Position numbers and translations under genes: made by a program. Positions 59,901 through 64,000 of a stretch of DNA of 64,000 nucleotides are shown piece after piece. The first letter of the stretch is position 1, and each line of letters begins with the position of its first letter. A model generated the notes under the pieces. It did no database searches and was not told where the DNA came from. It worked only from the letters and a program-made list of their open reading frames with translations. Source of the stretch: Nymphaea colorata. Taxonomy: Eukaryota; Streptophyta; Magnoliopsida; Nymphaeales; Nymphaeaceae. Location of the stretch: positions 13,804,854 through 13,868,853 of the forward strand of contig NC_045147.1 in the NCBI RefSeq assembly GCF_008831285.2. The letters run 5' to 3'.

Positions 59901-61344
59901 TGATTCACCCTCTTCTCTCCATTGATTCCTTGACACTCAAAAAATTGTTCTGATTTAAATACCCAACTCAATGGATCTTCCCTAGAAAATTTGGGAAATT
60001 CCATTTTCACTGGTTTCCAAAGTGTTTCCATCGTGGTCGATGGTCCGCCAGGTTCCCTTCTATGTCTATCCTTTGATTCAGTCTGCTTAGAACTGGGAAT
60101 TCGTAGATTACCTTGCTGGAGAGCCTCCCGCAACAACGTTGCTAAGGTTTGCTGCTCAGGGCGCATTGCGTTGAGTTGAGCATCGATGCCCTCCATTCGT
60201 TGTTCCATCCTCTGAAGCCTCTTGTCAGAAGCCCCCAATGCTTCTTCCATTCTTGCACGATAAGCCTCCACTGCCACCAGAGCTTCCCTTGCTGTTACTC
60301 TGTTTCCTATGGCGATGTCTGATCTCTGTCAGGAAGCTGAGGAGCGTCCGACTCTGATACCCTATTAGCCCTTGCTTAATCCCACTCACACACCTAAGGA
60401 GAAGCCCAGCTTCGAGAAGTAATTCTTTTCGTCTTAGGGTTTTCAATCCCCATTAAGCTCAGTATATATCCCCTAAATAGGGTACTGGGTCATATTAGTT
60501 GCTAACTACTAACCCGACCCTCTACCGACTAAACAAGGTGACGACCACCCGACTCAAGTCCAAACAGAAACATGGAAATGAAATGCTATCAATAGAAATG
60601 TGATAAAAGGGAAAGACAGTTCGAGGCGTTCGGGTCCAGGTCTAACATGAGATCTGACAGTGGTAGCTTATGCACCTTGAATTTCATGATATTGCACCCT
60701 GTAACCTTTCAATTTCTAGAAGGTTATCCATATGATGAACAAAAGCATGGCATGTCTATGTACACTTGGTGGGAAACAAACATCTAGTGGTTGGTGACAT
60801 AACCATATTTAGTTACTACTATTTCTTCAACAAGCTTGCAATATGGTCTTATTTTTGGCTTGAATAGTTGAATGTAACAAAAGCTTTTGTTTCTCATGGA
60901 CTTCTAGAGTTTGTGATAAGGATGAACTTTGTCTCATGCTTGAATTTTGACCTTTTATTTGCGTCCATGACTAAGGAGTAAAGTCCATAAAATTTGAAGC
61001 CTGCTTTTGACCTTTCTGTTCCTTTTTGAGGTTTAGCAGTGGGACCCTTTATGTTTTACTGTACCCAACTAATTGTTCCTGAAATTCAGATAACAGCTCG
61101 AGCCAAATACAGTCTTGCATTTGGAGGTACATGCCCAGATTTGTTTGTCCTGGGGTCAGAGTGCATTCCTTCTGTCAAGGATGGAGAGATTGAACTTGCA
61201 GATAGCGGAGCCAGTGTTTCTCTAGCCTCTAATCAGGGGAGGAAGTGGACCTTGAATTTGCGGAAAGCATATCATCCTATATTATTACAAAAGTACAAGG
61301 ACAATGTGCAGAAGGCTAAGGATGATCTGAAAACAGCTACTGCA
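47333..61344 (+). CDS. MUTS2: MutS2-family protein, N-terminal part (continues past window)
   Basis: Ten in-phase coding exons: 47333-47632, 47749-47877, 49037-49204, 49295-49378, 50157-50207, 52842-52898, 52975-53054, 55946-56069, 56156-56215 and 61090-61344, together 436 codons. ATG 47333 is the first Met after an in-frame TAA at 47327; the first about 60 residues (Ser/Arg-rich, SCPIFSSSTSLRHLP) look like a plastid transit peptide. Then follow RVLEWDKVCDSVAAFAGTSL, GGLDFASLDLAKVKSAIDRA, LKRYRNQVRGLEQKLYLLMD, FVEPISAVPLNDELEQARNL and AKYSLAFGGTCPDLF, the lever/clamp region of plant MutS2, ending at KAYHPILLQ just before the ATPase domain. Walker A (GPNTGGK), B and the Smr nuclease domain are not in the window, so an intron of at least 2.6 kb must follow. 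Bacterial MutS2 acts on recombination or stalled ribosomes; the plant role is not established. Intron 6 has a GC donor; intron 9 contains a retrotransposon. Confidence 0.88.
50859..50904. repeat. TC/TA/CA compound microsatellite in MutS2 intron 5
   Basis: Short runs of TC, TA and CA follow one another, and CA-rich sequence continues to about 50935. It lies in the long intron between exons 5 and 6. Confidence 0.8.
57251..57415 (-). repeat. Terminal direct repeat (partial 3' LTR)
   Basis: The 165-bp repeat matches 60444-60608 with scattered substitutions. Directly inside it the chromodomain reading frame begins. The left copy lacks the sequence found on both outer sides of the right copy, so this LTR is probably truncated. 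Confidence 0.7.
57329..58500 (-). pseudogene. Retroelement integrase and chromodomain, broken
   Basis: The frame at 58500-58132 reads EQIWEDLSMDFIEGLPLSRG, VVVDRLSKYAHFVPLAHPYT and GRLHGMPHSITSD, the Ty3/gypsy integrase core with the first two acidic residues (MDF, ITSD). The segment with the third acidic residue has shifted frame and gained a stop near 58140. At 58142-57936 the core resumes with VVNRCLETYLRCFAGQRP, AYNTHWHSSTGMSPFEAVYG and RPPPDV. At 57568-57329, EEEWLIEWNHHDDIPATWEW is a chromodomain, which steers integration to certain chromatin in chromoviruses. Several breaks make the enzyme non-functional. Confidence 0.8.
58719..58780 (+). other. 62-bp copy of MutS2 exon 10 inside the retroelement
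   Basis: Positions 58719-58780 match 61244-61305 in MutS2 exon 10 at 58 of 62 positions on the same strand; both start AGTGGACCTTGAATTTG and end AAGTACAAGGACAAT. It lies where the retroelement's RNase H should continue towards integrase, and the flanking retroelement sequence has no counterpart in the exon. It looks like templated filler at a repaired deletion. Confidence 0.85.
58786..59417 (-). pseudogene. Retroelement RT C-terminus and RNase H, frameshifted
   Basis: The frame at 59417-59091 reads MGYYHKFVRGYGIIASPLTS, KEEAF-like EKAEEAFAKLEEAVTTAPVL and FVVESDASNAGVGAVLNQD, the end of RT and start of RNase H in Ty3/gypsy pol (the Asp in ESDAS is catalytic). A frameshift near 59094 passes to KWRHYLLGRKFVVLTDHNSL and LQRWILKLMGFNFEVYFRKG with NGATDSLSW, the RNase H core. 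The frame is cut off by the MutS2-derived insert. Confidence 0.8.
59485..60277 (-). pseudogene. Retroelement gag, fused by deletion to RT
   Basis: The frame at 60277-59759 has a coiled-coil start (YRARMEEALGASDKRLQRME) and the gag core (MEFPKFSREDPLSWVFKSEQ, FFECQGINGEKRVNHAAVHF). A frame change leads to 59793-59485: MVPLQTWITMFEPSKIKQTG and MEYQERFESVNNMVKGWP, followed without interruption by HLQHLCTVLYMLQQNQLKAN and KCTFSTMQVSFLG, the C-terminal part of RT. The gag zinc knuckle, protease and most of RT are therefore deleted, leaving an in-frame gag-RT join. Confidence 0.8.
60352..60361 (-). other. Probable primer-binding site (initiator Met tRNA type)
   Basis: The minus strand reads GGTATCAGAG, ten bases of the TGGTATCAGAG sequence complementary to the 3' end of plant initiator methionine tRNA; the base before it is G instead of T. 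It lies between the right terminal repeat and gag, as expected for a minus-strand LTR element. Confidence 0.6.
60444..60608 (-). repeat. Terminal direct repeat (part of 5' LTR)
   Basis: This copy matches 57251-57415. The primer-binding site at 60352 suggests that the 5' LTR continues to about 60362 and thus is longer than the shared 165 bp. Confidence 0.65.
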
Positions 61345-64000
61345 GTATGTTTGCTGGAAAAATTGCATCATTTTGGTCTATAGTTGTCTCTCTATTTTTT
61401 CTATTTCTCAGGGAGTAGTTCTTGTATAAATTTTGCATAAATTTGTAATTCAACTGAGTCATTATCATTTTTGGGTTCTAACTGAAAAAATGCATTTGAC
61501 TTGGGGTTTTTGATTTGAAAAATCAAGCTGGGGCTTGGTCAATGGGATAACATTTTTGGAACCAAAGCAGCTTAACGCCTTAACCATTTTTGGGAGAAAG
61601 AACAATATCTGCTAGTCCTGTACATAGCATTGCAAATATATTGCGGTAAAGGAATTATTTGGTCATAATTATGTGTAATGATGACATTGTTTTGATGGAA
61701 ATCATCCTCAGCATTGGTATGGTACAGCAGTGCCCACGAATGTAAAAAAGTCTGTCTATCTGCACCCTGAAATGTTGGTGCCTTAGTGGTTCATGTAAGT
61801 TAATGCAATTCTGTTGCTGGAATTGAATGTGAGAGTAGTGCTGCTAAAGTTGCAGTTCCTTTATTCACCAAGTTTCAAATTCATATTGTGCTGGCAACAA
61901 AAAGATCATTTCATGTTTTTACACTAGTATGTTTTTCAGGTTACATTTTCTGTTACATCCTGGAGCGATCCGGAGACCATGGTCTCTGCTCTTTTCCAAG
62001 AAACATCTCCCTTGGTTCAAATGGGGATGCATCATATTCTTTGTGTGTACATTTCTTATAAAACCATTGTCACAAATGTCACATCTTTTAAAAAAAAAAA
62101 TCCAATATTTACATTAAAGATGATTGAAATGAATAAAACTGGAAAAGAAGCATTTTTTTAAAAACACCAAAATGAGTTTAATGCATTCTTTTCATGTTTT
62201 TCTCATGTTTTTTCACGTTATTTTTTGTTTTAAAGTTTTAAAGTTGAGTTAAATTATTTATCTTTGTTTCATTCACTAGTAAATGTAAAACAACATTTTT
62301 ATCATTTATGTGGTTATTTATTTACATTTTCTTATTAGTTTCTCATCTATTTCATCTTTACCTAATTTTTATATATATTTTTTAAAATTACGAACACTTC
62401 CCCAAGATTTAACTGAGAAAACCAACTTTGCCTAAAAATACCCAAGAAAAACCTTGCTGTTTAAAACATGAGAATGATATTTGTACAATGATAAAAAAGA
62501 TTCAAAACTATCAAAACAGTGAGGTACTATGCCATATCCTAGACTTATTTGTATATGGATGCATGAATACTGCTGGACTGCAGCATCTGGCCCACTAGGG
62601 CCAACTTTCCAACATGTGTACAATATTACATCGCATGTTTAAAAGCTGACAAGTGAACAAGGAATAGGAAGCAAAAGGTATGTGCTTGTCCAGAACAAGG
62701 GTTTCGGCTAACATCCCTTTTCATATTTTCTAGATAGTGGCATGTGTGTATCTAGAAGTCATCTATAATCTGGACATAAAACCCAGTTGTAGTTTCCGTG
62801 AGCTGTTTCTGGATCATCTCCTCTAAGTGGTGGAGTTAGATGGTAAGATGTGGGGTCCCCATGAAAGCTCCTTGCCACAACAAATTCTAATTTTCTTAAT
62901 TCAAATATATGTAGGCTAATATATGCTATAAGTCCTTTTAGTTTTCTGAGATAACAAGATTTTGGCTAATTCCTGATTGAAAGGTTATAAGATATTGGTT
63001 TTAAAAGAGGGAATATATAGATGTTAGATTTGCACCTGATGGTCGGCTCTGTTATAACAACGTAAGTTCTTGTTACTACGTTAGGTCCAGTTGGCAGTTA
63101 AAGAAAAAATGCAGATTGATGTCATGGGCAAAGCATGGTTTGATAAATCGTTGTTTAATATATGCTTAAAAGCATTTGTAACAATTCCAAATGACATCTA
63201 AAATTAATCTTAGGTATCGCTAGTTACTTGTATAAGGTGTTTATTTTGCTCGAGCAGGTAAGAATAAGTTAACTGTTTTGACCACACTGGCCACCTAAGA
63301 AATAGTTCTGGGATTGGCACTTTTTGGAAGAATATCACTGGTGTTCTCCAAGTTTTAGACTTCTTACTCTGTCAGAGAAATCTTGGTAGGTTGAAGCTTT
63401 ATGATGTTAGTCTATGTTCCTCCTTCAGAACATTTTTCTGATTGTATGTGAATGATTATCTGAACATCTGAAATTTTCAATTACTATGTTTTATTTGATC
63501 AGCTAGTCATATAATGCTTGCCTTTATTCAATGTGTGTTATCTATTGCTTGATGAGACAATTTTGTTAGAATTATAGTAGTTTGATGTACGATTTGTATT
63601 ATAAATATATGTATGTATGCAAAGGTCTTTATGTATTTATTTTCTTTTTATTTTTCTTGTATTTTCTGTATATCTTTTAATATTTTTTTTTTGATTAAGG
63701 GAACTAGCTGTTGGCTGCTCCCAACGGCTGGAAATCTAGCCATTGGAGCTGCCCAACACCTAGCTTCTCTTCTCCTTCTTTCTCACTTTCTTTTATGACT
63801 TGGGTCCCTTGCTTTGTAAAAGCTTTAAGGCCTGGTTTTGTACCTTATTTGAGATTAGTTAGAAGTGTTACACATCTAGTTTGAGGTTTCTCCCTTGTGC
63901 GATTTCTTGGACTGGCTGGTATGTTCAAGAGTGTGACTCTTGAAGTGTTTCTATTCTCAAGTTGCGGCCTAGTTTACATATTTGAGATTCTTTGTTCATA
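61345..64000. other. Probable MutS2 intron 10, no exon recognised
   Basis: After the GTATGT donor at 61345 I found no segment resembling the MutS2 ATPase domain. The DNA is AT-rich with a low-complexity zone near 62080-62380. Part of it could be transposon-derived, but no bounded element was recognised. Confidence 0.5.

Larger units (their letters stand above)
57251..60608 (-). mobile_element. Decayed Ty3/gypsy chromovirus in MutS2 intron 9
   Basis: The element lies opposite to the host gene. Two direct repeats of 165 bp each (57251-57415 and 60444-60608, near-identical, starting CAATCCCCATTAAGCTC) mark its ends and are parts of LTRs. From right to left come a primer-binding site, gag, a gag-RT junction, RNase H, integrase and chromodomain. 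The chromodomain at the pol C-terminus places it among plant chromoviruses. Internal deletions, stops and frameshifts make it inactive. A 10-bp repeat TCTAACATGA (57232-57241, 60641-60650) flanks it, longer than the usual 5-bp target duplication, so true ends are uncertain. Confidence 0.85.

Noticed and set aside
63613-63798. Open frame near the right edge as a possible MutS2 exon
   Set aside because: Its translation shows no similarity to the MutS2 ATPase region and it lacks convincing splice signals in phase with exon 10.

Overview
The window is a piece of a flowering-plant nuclear genome. The evidence is AT-rich DNA, spliced genes with introns of tens of bases to several kilobases, plant-specific families (a WAT1-type EamA transporter, a plant CCoAOMT-like methyltransferase, replication-type histone H3.1) and decayed plant transposons of several classes. 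Nothing in the sequence fixes the species.

Layout. 1-3208: intergenic, with a hAT-type non-autonomous element built of degenerate GAGCTCGA repeats. 3209-10019 (+): six-exon WAT1-related transporter. 11266-13228 (-): UNC93-like membrane protein, convergent with the transporter, with two apparent single-base losses. 15209-16800: LINE remnant. 17328-18414 (-): four-exon YIF1-type Golgi/ER membrane protein. 20946-26230 (-): nine-exon SAM-dependent O-methyltransferase. 27445-33133: a nearly full-length but dead PIF/Harbinger element with both of its genes. 33480-34060: a second LINE remnant. 36060-46649: four histone H3.1 genes on the + strand, all encoding the same protein. 47333 to the right edge (+): the N-terminal ten exons of a plant MutS2 gene, whose ninth intron holds a decayed Ty3/gypsy chromovirus (57251-60608).

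The four H3 genes share a promoter block (GATCCGCG-type octamer, CCAGCCGTCGAT, ATCGGACGGT and, in three of them, an E2F-like TTCCGC element). Three of them share a block in the 3' untranslated region. This points to tandem duplication of whole transcription units for coordinated S-phase expression. A broken copy of MutS2 exons 6-7 lies between H3 copies 3 and 4, so the ancestral duplicated unit was probably H3 plus MutS2.

The most unusual observations are: a 62-bp piece of MutS2 exon 10 embedded in the pol region of the retroelement sitting in the preceding intron; the relic of an H3-MutS2 tandem duplication; an 83-bp identical tract between two H3 genes that differ more elsewhere; two GC-AG introns; and the two single-base losses in the UNC93-like gene. 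No CRISPR array, operon or convincing tRNA/rRNA gene was seen. Exon boundaries were placed by eye from remembered family sequences and GT-AG (or GC-AG) signals with consistent reading phase.
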